A stretch of 64,000 nt of DNA from positions 124,001 through 188,000 of the forward strand of contig CATOIK010000001.1 in assembly GCA_951800645.1 (NCBI GenBank). Reading direction: 5' to 3'. This stretch comes from an uncultured Eubacteriales bacterium. Its GTDB lineage: Bacteria; Bacillota; Clostridia; Lachnospirales; Lachnospiraceae. Position 1 is the stretch's first letter. Every line of letters starts with the position of its first letter. The notes below the pieces were generated by a model, which saw nothing but the letters and a program-made list of their open reading frames with translations, did not search any database and was not told where the DNA came from. A program made the translations under genes and the position numbers. This document shows positions 18,172 through 26,239 of the stretch, one piece after another.

Positions 18172-19405
18172 CTGGCAAAACCGTCTCCTCTTCCTGTTTC
18201 TGTTCTTGTGACATCTCTGGCGGCTGTCCTGTCCCCACCGGCTGTTCCAGGACAAAACGGCCCTGTACTTCCCAGTGAGTTTGTTTATCTAATATTTTAA
18301 CATCATTTTCAATTATTTGTACCCCTTTTTTCATAAATGTTTGCATTTTTTGCTGATGAATCTGATTTTTTAGGATTTCCAGCTCTTCCAGACGCCAGGG
18401 ACGCTCCGCCAGACTGTACTCCCTGGCTGTAATCCGGTCAAACCAGATGGGCAAATAAAAATCCTGAAACAGACAGGCCTGACTGGATTTTGCCGTAAAT
18501 TCCCAGAAAAGTTCTCCGGTTCTGGGAAGCAGGAACAGGGCAGAGCGGTTAAAAAAGCGCACCCGGATCCCCCGGCGCATCCGTCCGGTCCGAACCCGCT
18601 CTTTTGCAAGCTTTGGGATCCGCTCTGCATACACCTCCTCGGTCTTTGCGTAAATGTCCGCATCTGCCCGCACATACTGGACATTGACAGTCTCTCCTGC
18701 GTCATTTACAATGGGCACCTGGCCGCTTACTAAAATCTGTCCGGGGGTAATCTCATCCCCTGCCGAAACCTGGGCTTTCCCCTTTCTTACCACCATCCGG
18801 GTGACGATTCCAGCCCGGTCTGCTGTCAAATCCTGCGGCGATTCATCCTTTACCGGAATGGTTCCCATCACTTCATTTTCTTTCACTCGGATCAAAAGGC
18901 GCGTACCGGAAATCCGGGCCGACACCCAGATGATTTCCGGATACTGGCTGCGGATAGATTCTTCCAGCAGATCGCAGTCCACTGCCTCCTTCCGCATTCC
19001 ATACCGGACATTTAAAGTATCCAGATATTGAAGCAGCATATCATCTGTAAAACGCCGGTTTCCCTCCAGGCTGATGTTCCAGATGAACTGAGACATCAAA
19101 AATAAAATGAGAAAAAAGCAGACCACTCCGGCTCCATAAAGCTTTCGTTTCCGGTTCCGCTGTAAAAAAAAAGGAAGTCCCTGCTTCCTCAGAATCTTCA
19201 AATGGATTTTTGCTTTCCGGGCCAGAGGCCGCACCCGTCTATAATCCTTTACCTCCACATAAAACTGGCAGCCACCATCCCGAAACACCAAATCCCACAG
19301 AACGATCTGATTTGCCATACATAGATTGAGAAACCGCTCCGGCGTAAAACCGGTCAGACGAATATACAGATACCCGCCTAACATCCGTTTTATTTTTTGC
19401 CACAT
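18158..19405 (-). CDS. yqfD: Sporulation protein YqfD
   Basis: About 415 residues, counted from the ATG at 19405 because GGGAGTG lies 5 bases upstream; the ATG at 19420 is five codons longer with a weaker site. The N-terminal GGYLYIRLTGFTPERFLNLC is the family signature. A membrane span of about 18 residues (GAGVVCFFLILFLMSQFIW) precedes the large extracytoplasmic part. A Glu/Gln-rich tail follows, ending QKQEEETVLPDERN. YqfC and YqfD are conserved, sigma-E-linked spore-former proteins needed for full sporulation in Bacillus. The exact activity is unknown. Confidence 0.92.
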   Translation of the reverse strand: MWQKIKRMLGGYLYIRLTGFTPERFLNLCMANQIVLWDLVFRDGGCQFYVEVKDYRRVRPLARKAKIHLKILRKQGLPFFLQRNRKRKLYGAGVVCFFLILFLMSQFIWNISLEGNRRFTDDMLLQYLDTLNVRYGMRKEAVDCDLLEESIRSQYPEIIWVSARISGTRLLIRVKENEVMGTIPVKDESPQDLTADRAGIVTRMVVRKGKAQVSAGDEITPGQILVSGQVPIVNDAGETVNVQYVRADADIYAKTEEVYAERIPKLAKERVRTGRMRRGIRVRFFNRSALFLLPRTGELFWEFTAKSSQACLFQDFYLPIWFDRITAREYSLAERPWRLEELEILKNQIHQQKMQTFMKKGVQIIENDVKILDKQTHWEVQGRFVLEQPVGTGQPPEMSQEQKQEEETVLPDERN

Positions 19406-19425
19406 CCGTATCACTCCCATCCTGG

Positions 19426-19695
19426 TTAATCGCCAAATTCCAGCCGCAGAATCTGCCCTGTGATCCGCATTTCCTCGTAGTTATAATAATCAATATGAAG
19501 ACGCCGCCCATAAATCTGAAGCTTGCAGTTTTTGGCCTGCAGCTTTACCGTACTATCGTCATAGATAAGGATTCCCCGGTAATTTTCGATGGTAACGCTG
19601 TACCGGCCTACAAAGGAAATCAGCACCTCTCCTAAAATCACATCCCTGGACAGCTTTAATTCCTCCACTGCCGCCATCTTAACCCGTTCAAACAA
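19426..19695 (-). CDS. yqfC: Sporulation protein YqfC
   Basis: An 89-residue protein. The core LKLSRDVILGEVLISFVG and IENYRGILIYDDSTVKL match the YqfC family. The start is a TTG at 19695 with GAGG 8 bases before it; this gives the family's usual length before the LSRDV motif. An ATG six codons later is the alternative. It is separated from rpsU by a strong terminator, so it must use its own promoter; no clear sigma-E site could be confirmed by eye. Confidence 0.88.
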   Translation of the reverse strand: MFERVKMAAVEELKLSRDVILGEVLISFVGRYSVTIENYRGILIYDDSTVKLQAKNCKLQIYGRRLHIDYYNYEEMRITGQILRLEFGD

Positions 19696-19734
19696 AATAC
19701 CGGCCTCGCAGCACGCTTTCTTTCTATATGTACG

Positions 19735-19765
19735 AAAAAATCCCCAGTCTTATGACTGGGGATTT
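19735..19765 (-). terminator. Rho-independent terminator of rpsU
   Basis: On the minus strand the stem AATCCCCAGTC / GACTGGGGATT closes a small loop and is followed by a run of six T. It begins about nine bases after the rpsU stop codon and clearly separates rpsU from yqfC. Confidence 0.92.
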
Positions 19766-19773
19766 GAAAACCA

Positions 19774-19950
19774 TTAGTTAAATTTGCGTTTTCTAGCCGC
19801 TTCGGATTTCTTTTTCCGTCTTACGCTGGGCTTTTCGTAATGCTCTCTCTTACGAATCTCCTGCTGAATACCAGCCTTTGCGCAGTTTCTTTTGAATCTG
19901 CGTAATGCGCTGTCCAGACTCTCGTTCTCTTTAACGATTACATTTGACAT
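19774..19950 (-). CDS. rpsU: 30S ribosomal protein S21
   Basis: A 58-residue basic protein translated from the ATG at 19950. It begins [20 protein letters not shown], contains [18 protein letters not shown] and ends in the Arg/Lys-rich tail [15 protein letters not shown], all typical of S21. An AGGTG site precedes the ATG, with a GGAGGGAGG run further up. It has its own promoter (20027-20054) and terminator, so it is a single-gene transcript between alaS and yqfC. Confidence 0.97.
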   Translation of the reverse strand: MSNVIVKENESLDSALRRFKRNCAKAGIQQEIRKREHYEKPSVRRKKKSEAARKRKFN

Positions 19951-20026
19951 AGCTTACACCTAACCTCCCTCCAGTTGTGTACTTGTGCATAATACAACTG
20001 TTTGGGTATTTTTTCGCACTGAAACA

Positions 20027-20054
20027 ATTATAGCATAAATTTCCCATTCGTCAA
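20027..20054 (-). promoter_or_regulatory. Predicted sigma-A promoter of rpsU
   Basis: On the minus strand: -35 TTGACG (20049-20054), 16-base spacer, -10 TATAAT (20027-20032). It lies about 75 bases before the rpsU ATG and just after the end of alaS. Confidence 0.7.
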
Positions 20055-20079
20055 CACTTTTTTACTGCTTTTTACATTT

Positions 20080-22722
20080 TTATGCGTGAATCTGCTCTGC
20101 CGCCGCCTCATAAGCTTTCTCCAGCGCCTGTTCAACTCCGGCCGGGTTCTTTCCGCCGGCCTGAGCCATGCCGGGACGGCCTCCGCCGCCTCCGCCAACG
20201 AAGGATGCAATCGCCTTGATCAGGTTTCCTGCGTGAGCCCCCTGCTTCTGAGCCGCGTCAGTAGCGGCTGCCATCAGGTTTACTTTATCGCCCTGTACAG
20301 ACGCCAGTACGATAACGCCGTCGCCCAGCTTTTCCTTTAACTGGTCGCCCAGGTTTCTAAGGCCGTTCATGTCCACATCCACTACCTTGGCAGCCAGAAC
20401 CTTAACGCCGTTTACTTCCCGCACCTGGTTCATAACATCTCCCAGGGATTCGTTAGCCAGCTTGCTCTTTAACTTCTCATTCTCTGCCTGCAGGGCCTTT
20501 AACTCTGCCTGCAGGGCTTCAATTTTAGCCTTCAGCTCTGCCGGAGAAGTCTTGGCTGCCTTGGCTGCCTCGTGAAGGTCTTCCTCGGTCTTTTTGTAGT
20601 AAGCCATCAGGCCGTCTCCGGTCAACGCCTCAATTCTGCGGACGCCTGCGGCGATGCCTGCCTCGGAAAGAATCTTGAATGCGTGAATTGTACCAGTATT
20701 GCCAACATGAGTACCGCCGCAAAGCTCGGTAGAGAAGTCCCCCATTTTAACCACACGAACTTTCTCCCCATATTTTTCGCCAAACAGCGCCATAGCGCCA
20801 GTCTTCTTTGCCTCATCCAGCGTCATCTCCTGTGTTACAACATCCAGACCTGCCTGGATTTCCTGATTTACCAGCTTTTCTACCTGCTCAATTTCCTCTG
20901 CAGTCATAGCAGAGAAATGGGTAAAGTCAAACCGCAAACGGTCCGGAGTTACCAAAGAACCTGCCTGCTCTACATGGTCTCCCAACACAGTCCGCAGCGC
21001 TTTCTGCAGAAGGTGGGTAGCGCTGTGGTTTTTCTCCGTAGAACGGCGGCCAGACTCCTCCACCTCCATGGAAACTGTCTCGCCGGTGGTAAACATACCG
21101 CTGATCATGCGGCCCACATGGCCTACCTTGCCTCCCTGTAAATGAATGGTGTCCTCTACCTGAAAGCTGCCGTTTGCACTCTTAATCACGCCGGTATCGC
21201 CGGTCTGACCGCCCATAGTGCCGTAGAATGGAGTTTCATCCACCAGAATGGTGCCGCTCTGCCCATCTGTCAATGCCTCTACAATATCCGTGTTTGTGGT
21301 CAGCACCAGAATCTTTGCGTCATGGGTCAGACGGTCATATCCTACAAACCGGGTAGAAATCTCTGCCGGAATGGACTGGTAAACCGTAACATCGGCGCCC
21401 ATGTAGTTGGTGGTCTTTCTGGCTGCGCGGGCTTTCTCACGCTGCTCCTTCATAGCAGCCGCAAAACCGTCCTGATCCACAGTCAAATTCTTTTCTTCTA
21501 AAATCTCCACAGTCAGATCCAGGGGGAATCCATAGGTGTCGTAAAGCTTAAAGGCATTCTCACCGGAAAGGACAGTCTCGCCCTTTGCTGCCATCTCAGA
21601 CTCCATCTCAGTCAGAATAGCCAGCCCCTGGTCTATGGTCTTGTTGAATTTTTCTTCTTCTTCTGCCAGAACCTTTAAGATCATGGCTTTCTTTTCTTCT
21701 AACTCCGGATAGCCGTCCTTGGAAAGCTCGATCACGGTCTTGGAAAGCTCTGCCATAAATCGGCCCTGGATGCCTAAAAGTCTTCCATGGCGGGCAGCCC
21801 GGCGCAGCAGGCGGCGCAGCACATAACCGCGGCCTTCATTGGAAGGCATGATGCCATCGGAAATCATAAAGGTGCAGGATTTTACATGGTCTGCGATAAT
21901 ACGCAGGGAAATATCCTTCTTTGCATCAGCCTGGTACTGGGTGCCTGCCAATGCGCACACCTCGTCCAACAGAGCCTTGTTGGTGTCTACGGTAAACAGG
22001 GAGTCTACATCCTGAACCACTACAGCCAGACGCTCCAGACCCATGCCGGTATCGATGTTTTTCTGAATCAGCTCGGTGTAGTTGCCGTGACCATCATTCT
22101 CAAACTGGGTAAACACATTGTTCCAGACCTCGATGAAACGGTCGCACTCACAGCCTACGGTACAATCCGGCCTGCCGCAGCCGTATTTCTCACCACGGTC
22201 ATAGTAAATCTCAGAACAGGGGCCGCAGGGGCCTGCGCCGTGCTCCCAGAAGTTATCTTCCTTGCCGAAACGGAAAATCTTCTCTGCCGGGACACCAATC
22301 TCCTTGTTCCAGATCTCAAAGGCTTCATCATCCTCCAGATAAACGGAAGGGTATAAACGATTCGGATCCAGTCCTACCACCTCAGTTAAAAACTCCCAGG
22401 ACCAGTGGATGGCCTCAGTCTTGAAATAATCGCCGAATGAGAAGTTGCCCAGCATCTCAAAGAAAGTACCGTGACGGGCAGTCTTTCCGATGTTCTCAAT
22501 ATCTCCGGTGCGGATGCACTTCTGACAGGTAGTCACCCGTTTGCGGGGCGGAATCTCCTGACCGGTAAAGTAAGGCTTTAAAGGCGCCATACCGGAGTTG
22601 ATCAGCAGCAGGCTGTTGTCGTTATGAGGCACCAGGGAAAAGCTTTTCATAGCCAGATGCCCCTTGCTCTCAAAGAACTCCAGGAACATTCTTCTCAATT
22701 CGTTTACACCGTATTTTTTCAC
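20080..22722 (-). CDS. alaS: Alanyl-tRNA synthetase
   Basis: 880 residues, the usual full length. The class II catalytic core opens with ELRRMFLEFFESKGH and has the motif-2 region TCQKCIRTGDIENIG. The editing domain has HSATHLLQKAL and the zinc-site ELCGGTHVGNTG. The C-terminal DHHA1-type domain ends in the Gly-rich GGGGGGRPGMAQAGG. No T-box-like leader is evident: only 20 bases separate it from the small membrane ORF upstream. It probably shares that gene's promoter. Confidence 0.98.
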   Translation of the reverse strand: MKKYGVNELRRMFLEFFESKGHLAMKSFSLVPHNDNSLLLINSGMAPLKPYFTGQEIPPRKRVTTCQKCIRTGDIENIGKTARHGTFFEMLGNFSFGDYFKTEAIHWSWEFLTEVVGLDPNRLYPSVYLEDDEAFEIWNKEIGVPAEKIFRFGKEDNFWEHGAGPCGPCSEIYYDRGEKYGCGRPDCTVGCECDRFIEVWNNVFTQFENDGHGNYTELIQKNIDTGMGLERLAVVVQDVDSLFTVDTNKALLDEVCALAGTQYQADAKKDISLRIIADHVKSCTFMISDGIMPSNEGRGYVLRRLLRRAARHGRLLGIQGRFMAELSKTVIELSKDGYPELEEKKAMILKVLAEEEEKFNKTIDQGLAILTEMESEMAAKGETVLSGENAFKLYDTYGFPLDLTVEILEEKNLTVDQDGFAAAMKEQREKARAARKTTNYMGADVTVYQSIPAEISTRFVGYDRLTHDAKILVLTTNTDIVEALTDGQSGTILVDETPFYGTMGGQTGDTGVIKSANGSFQVEDTIHLQGGKVGHVGRMISGMFTTGETVSMEVEESGRRSTEKNHSATHLLQKALRTVLGDHVEQAGSLVTPDRLRFDFTHFSAMTAEEIEQVEKLVNQEIQAGLDVVTQEMTLDEAKKTGAMALFGEKYGEKVRVVKMGDFSTELCGGTHVGNTGTIHAFKILSEAGIAAGVRRIEALTGDGLMAYYKKTEEDLHEAAKAAKTSPAELKAKIEALQAELKALQAENEKLKSKLANESLGDVMNQVREVNGVKVLAAKVVDVDMNGLRNLGDQLKEKLGDGVIVLASVQGDKVNLMAAATDAAQKQGAHAGNLIKAIASFVGGGGGGRPGMAQAGGKNPAGVEQALEKAYEAAAEQIHA

Positions 22723-22742
22723 AATATTCTCCTCCGTACTGT

Positions 22743-22880
22743 CTATTTCTGGCTGTCTCCAGCCTTCTGATTCTTAGAATCCCTGTATTTTTTTCCGCAG
22801 AGAATTCCTGCATAGGCAATTACCGCAAAAACAACTGCCTTTACTGCGCTTCCGATAAAGCTACTTGCAATCGCTGACAT
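22743..22880 (-). CDS. 45-residue single-span membrane peptide before alaS
   Basis: Translation starts at the ATG at 22880, six bases after GGAGGAAATCAC's SD core, and reads MSAIASSFIGSAVKAVVFAV onward. A single hydrophobic helix of about 20 residues (centred on residues 12-28) is followed by a charged tail KKYRDSKNQKAGDSQK. No family is recognised. It has a good ribosome binding site and a promoter of its own, and it ends 20 bases before alaS, so it is likely a real leader gene of the alaS transcript. Function unknown. Confidence 0.7.
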   Translation of the reverse strand: MSAIASSFIGSAVKAVVFAVIAYAGILCGKKYRDSKNQKAGDSQK

Positions 22881-22937
22881 GTGATTTCCTCCTGAATAGA
22901 ATCTGATTTTCTTCTACAGACACACTTTCATCCTTGT

Positions 22938-22966
22938 ATCATATCATAGGAATGGGGATTCTTCAA
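22938..22966 (-). promoter_or_regulatory. Predicted promoter of the small ORF-alaS transcript
   Basis: On the minus strand: -35 TTGAAG (22961-22966), 17-base spacer, -10 TATGAT (22938-22943). It lies about 50 bases before the small ORF and just past the terminator of the LprI-domain gene. Confidence 0.6.
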
Positions 22967-22981
22967 GTACAAAACACCGCA

Positions 22982-23011
22982 GAAAAAGAGACGGATTACT
23001 TTTCCGCCTCT
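22982..23011 (-). terminator. Rho-independent terminator overlapping the stop codon of the LprI-domain gene
   Basis: On the minus strand the 9-bp stem AGAGGCGGA / TCCGTCTCT (one G-U pair) encloses AAAGTAA, whose TAA is the stop codon of the preceding gene. It is followed by TTTTT. Coding sequence and terminator are therefore shared. Confidence 0.85.
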
Positions 23012-23823
23012 GAAAGAATCTCTCTATATTCCTGCGCCAACTCATATACCCGGATCCGGGTAGACTCTGCCATGGAAATATTATACTCCAGTTCCTGCCG
23101 CACACTGCTGTTCTGCTTTCCGGACGCCTCTAACGCCGTATTCTCCCGCTGCCGGATCCACTCGTTCTGCTCCTTCATCAGAGCGTCCTTTTCTTCTTTT
23201 TCAAGCTTCGCCTCCAGCACATCCAGAAACTGGGAAAGCTCTGCCTCCCACAATTTCCGCTCTGTCTCAGAAGCTGCCTTCTGGGAATTGGTGGTGTCTC
23301 CTGCCTTTTGGGACTGGCTTTTTGCAATCTGTTCATCCAGATCATTCAGACGGTTCAAAACAACGGACGGCGCCGTTTCTGATTCCATCTCTGCAGCTTT
23401 GTCTTCTGCTGCACTGAATGCCGCCGGTGCTGCGGGAGCCATAACCGAATCCTGCGCTCCTGCCGCCGGTGCTCCTGCTTCCTCCGGCATTTCTGACTCC
23501 GATTCTGCAAAAGCCTGTGCCGGAGCTGCCAAAACGGCTCTGTTGGCCGTCTCTGCCATCGGTTCTGACGCTATCTCTGCCCCAAAAGCTTCTTCCTCGT
23601 CCGCTTCCTCTGACTTTCCAGGAAGAATTTTTGCCATGGCAGCACCGTCACTTTGGGGGGCCTCCTCCTCACTGACCGACGCAGCAGCTGTTTCACCTAA
23701 AGCCTGTACCTGCCTTATTTCCACCAGCTCCGTATTTTGAGTATAATCCCGGATATAAGCTGTAGTCCCGATCCCGATTACCAGAATCAGTCCGATAATC
23801 ATCCATATTCCTCTTGGTTTCAT
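22996..23823 (-). CDS. Membrane-anchored protein with LprI-type (DUF1311) C-terminal domain
   Basis: A 275-residue protein. An N-terminal membrane anchor (WMIIGLILVIGIGTTAYI) is followed by a long low-complexity linker rich in Ala and Glu, residues about 40-160. The C-terminal 95 residues (from KLWEAELSQFLDVLE) show the helical pattern of the lysozyme-inhibitor LprI N-terminal-like domain, including EQNEWIRQRENTALE and the late TRIRVYELAQEY. The conserved Cys residues of some LprI proteins are missing. A GGTGG site precedes the ATG. It is a single-gene unit with its own terminator. Domain assignment is by eye; the role at the cell surface is unknown. Confidence 0.6.
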   Translation of the reverse strand: MKPRGIWMIIGLILVIGIGTTAYIRDYTQNTELVEIRQVQALGETAAASVSEEEAPQSDGAAMAKILPGKSEEADEEEAFGAEIASEPMAETANRAVLAAPAQAFAESESEMPEEAGAPAAGAQDSVMAPAAPAAFSAAEDKAAEMESETAPSVVLNRLNDLDEQIAKSQSQKAGDTTNSQKAASETERKLWEAELSQFLDVLEAKLEKEEKDALMKEQNEWIRQRENTALEASGKQNSSVRQELEYNISMAESTRIRVYELAQEYREILSEAEK

Positions 23824-23941
23824 ATATCATCCACCTTGTCTTTCTCATATGGTTTTTGTCTGTTCTAACAATATCACAAACCATCTGGAAAGAAAATACA
23901 AAACCAAAAGAAGTAAGCAATCGTAAGATTTACTTAATTTC

Positions 23942-24424
23942 TTACAGATCCACCCCTTCATCCACCAACAGCCCGCTTCCGTCCGCTGCCGCTGTAGCCA
24001 GCTTGTCACAACGCTCGTTTTCCGGGTGGCCGGCGTGTCCCTTCACCCAGAAAAACTGCACTCTATGGGGTGCTTTGGCGGCCAGAAGCCGCTCCCAAAG
24101 GTCAATGTTTTTCACTGGGCCGCTTTTCCCCCGCTTCCAGTTGTTTGCTACCCAGTTGTCAATCCAGCGCTGGTTGAAGGCGTCGGTCAGATACTTGGAA
24201 TCCGAGTAAAGTTCCACCTCACAGGGACGGTTTAAGGCCTCCAGCGCTGCAATGGCCGCCATCAGCTCCATTCGGTTGTTGGTGGTTCTCACATAACCGG
24301 CAGACATGGTCTTCTCGTGAAGCTGGCCCTTGCTGTCGGTAAACTGGAGAACCGCCCCATAGCCGCCTGGTCCGTCCGGATTTCCTCTCGCCGATCCGTC
24401 TGTAAAAATCTGTACTTTTGACAT
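23942..24424 (-). CDS. rnhA: Ribonuclease HI
   Basis: A 160-residue enzyme that degrades RNA in RNA-DNA hybrids. The catalytic acids are visible: Asp in [12 protein letters not shown]-like segment ([13 protein letters not shown]), Glu in [10 protein letters not shown], Asp in LYSDSKYL and the late Asp in [17 protein letters not shown] carries the catalytic-loop His. It has no N-terminal hybrid-binding domain. AGGAGC precedes the ATG. It lies 37 bases downstream of the metallo-beta-lactamase gene, so RNA-processing functions are grouped. Confidence 0.97.
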   Translation of the reverse strand: MSKVQIFTDGSARGNPDGPGGYGAVLQFTDSKGQLHEKTMSAGYVRTTNNRMELMAAIAALEALNRPCEVELYSDSKYLTDAFNQRWIDNWVANNWKRGKSGPVKNIDLWERLLAAKAPHRVQFFWVKGHAGHPENERCDKLATAAADGSGLLVDEGVDL

Positions 24425-24461
24425 AGTTTTTTCATGCTCCTCTTTTTATTTTCTCTGGTTC

Positions 24462-26063
24462 CTAGCGGTCCCACTTATCGCATAAAGTGTTAATCTGGTC
24501 TGCAAATTTAGCCAGGTCTTTGTTGGCTCCGCCTTCGTTCCGGTAAATCACGCTCATCAGGCGCTCTCCGGCAGCCAGCAGTCTGGCAAAGACGCCGCTG
24601 GCCTTTTTAGCTGCTGCAGACTTCTTCTGAACAGGAATGCCTGCAGGCTCCTTCACCCATACGCCTCTGGCCAGGTCATACTCAGCTCCGGAGAAAGGCG
24701 CTTTTGCCGGCACACCGGTTTTTTCCTGCACCAAGGCTGCAAACCGGTCGCAGACCTCATCGCTTCCGTGAATGATAAAATACTGGCTGGGCTTTTTTTC
24801 AAAGCCGTCTGCCCAGGCCAGAAGGCCGTCCCGGTCTGCATGGCCGCTGATGTCGTGAAGAGTCTCAATGTGAGCCTCCACATCGATGGTCTCTCCAAAC
24901 AGCTTCACTGTCTTATTTCCGTCTACCAGGCTGCGGCCAATGGTTCCCTCTGCCTGGTATCCGGCAAAGATTACCGTACATTCCTTCCGCCACAGATTGT
25001 GCTTCAGATGGTGCCGGATTCGGCCTGCATCACACATGCCGGATGCAGAAATAATTACCTTCGGCTTGCTGTCAAAGTTGATGTTGATGGACTCGTCGCT
25101 GGTAACGGAAAGCTTCAGCCCTGGGAAAGCAATGGGGTTGATTCCCTGGCTTACCAGTTCCCTGGTTTCGTCATCGTAGCACTCCATCTGATTTTCTTTG
25201 AACACATGGGTGGCCTCTACTGCCAGAGGGCTGTCTACATATACTTCAAATCGGTCATGGCCTTTAATCAGCCGCTGGCTCTTAATATGGCGGAAGAAAT
25301 ACAAAAGCTCCTGGGTCCGGCCAACGGCAAAGGCAGGGATTACCACATTGCCGCCCCGGTCCAAAGTCTCCTGGACAATCCGCACCAGCTCCGTAATATG
25401 ATCGGCCCCTTTCTGATGCAGCCGATCTCCGTAAGTGGATTCCATTACAACATAGTCGGCTTCCTTGGTCTGCTGAGGATCCCGAATCAGAGGCTTGTTC
25501 TGGTTTCCGATGTCTCCGGAGAATACAATTTTCTTCTGCAGCCCATCCTCCCGCATCCAGATTTCAATAGAAGAAGAACCCAGCAGATGGCCGATGTCCG
25601 TAAACCGAATGGTGATATTCTCATTCAGTTGAATCATCTCTCCATAGTTGTAAGGTTCAAAATGCTCCAGCACACCTAAGGCGTCGTTCATTTCATAAAG
25701 AGGCGGAACCTCCGGCTTACCGGCCCGGCGGGCCTTCCGGTTCTTCCACTCTGCCTCTGTCTCCTGAATGTGGGCGCTGTCCTTTAGCATGATGTTGCAC
25801 AGGTCGCAGGTAGCTGTAGTAGCAATGACCCGGCCGCGGAAGCCGCGGGCATAAATGTAGGGCAGCATTCCTACATGGTCGATGTGGGCATGGGTCAGAA
25901 GCACCATTTGGATTTCCGAATAGGGAGCCGGCGGCTCGATATTTTCATACAGGTTGGTGCCCTGCTCCATACCGCAGTCTACCAGCAGCCTGGTATTTCC
26001 CACTTCCAGATAGTGGCAGCTTCCTGTTACTTCATGAGCTGAGCCTGAAAATACTAATCTCAT
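24462..26063 (-). CDS. MBL-fold RNA-processing-type metallohydrolase (CPSF/beta-CASP family)
   Basis: A 533-residue cytoplasmic enzyme. Motif 2 of the metallo-beta-lactamase fold is LTHAHIDHVG, followed by later His ligands in DIGHLLGSS and the Asp in FSGDIGNQN. The beta-CASP part has YVDSPLAVEATHVF and ISASGMCDAGRIRHHL. The RMMBL segment ends with the late His in IHGSDEVCDRF. A C-terminal extension of about 70 residues is Ala/Lys-rich. The architecture fits an endoribonuclease of the CPSF73-like family; the RNA targets are unknown. Confidence 0.92.
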   Translation of the reverse strand: MRLVFSGSAHEVTGSCHYLEVGNTRLLVDCGMEQGTNLYENIEPPAPYSEIQMVLLTHAHIDHVGMLPYIYARGFRGRVIATTATCDLCNIMLKDSAHIQETEAEWKNRKARRAGKPEVPPLYEMNDALGVLEHFEPYNYGEMIQLNENITIRFTDIGHLLGSSSIEIWMREDGLQKKIVFSGDIGNQNKPLIRDPQQTKEADYVVMESTYGDRLHQKGADHITELVRIVQETLDRGGNVVIPAFAVGRTQELLYFFRHIKSQRLIKGHDRFEVYVDSPLAVEATHVFKENQMECYDDETRELVSQGINPIAFPGLKLSVTSDESININFDSKPKVIISASGMCDAGRIRHHLKHNLWRKECTVIFAGYQAEGTIGRSLVDGNKTVKLFGETIDVEAHIETLHDISGHADRDGLLAWADGFEKKPSQYFIIHGSDEVCDRFAALVQEKTGVPAKAPFSGAEYDLARGVWVKEPAGIPVQKKSAAAKKASGVFARLLAAGERLMSVIYRNEGGANKDLAKFADQINTLCDKWDR

Positions 26064-26168
26064 ATGATGTCCTCCTTTGTTGTAATGTGTGATTAGATGA
26101 ATGGATATTTACGCAGTGCACACCTCCATTCCGCTTCGCTTCATGTCGGTGACGGGCTTTCGCCCTAT

Positions 26169-26233
26169 CAGCCAGGACTGATGCATTCTTCCTTTTATGC
26201 AAGCATAACGGAAGTATGCTTCAGTCCTGGCTG
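26169..26233. repeat. Long imperfect inverted repeat after spoIVA
   Basis: The outer arms CAGCCAGGACTGA and TCAGTCCTGGCTG are perfect (13 bp). The next 11 bases (TGCATTCTTCC against GGAAGTATGCT) pair with two mismatches. The loop itself contains TATGC-AA-GCATA. It starts 7 bases beyond the spoIVA stop. No T run follows on the minus strand, so it is not a classic terminator. The rest of the 176-base gap holds a small GGGC/GCCC hairpin and the ribosome binding site of the next gene. It could be a REP/MITE-type element or a transcript-stabilising hairpin. Confidence 0.6.
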
Positions 26234-26239
26234 GCACTG

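Noticed and set aside
20080-22995. T-box leader for alaS
   Set aside because: Only 20 bases separate alaS from a small ORF, and no T-box sequence or specifier stem was seen upstream of it.
22934-23740. 268-codon Ser/Ala-rich open frame on the plus strand
   Set aside because: It mirrors the Ala/Glu-rich linker of the LprI-domain gene; low complexity makes long antisense frames likely.
24768-25679. 303-codon open frame on the plus strand
   Set aside because: Antisense to the metallo-beta-lactamase gene with all its motifs; no plausible domain in the translation.
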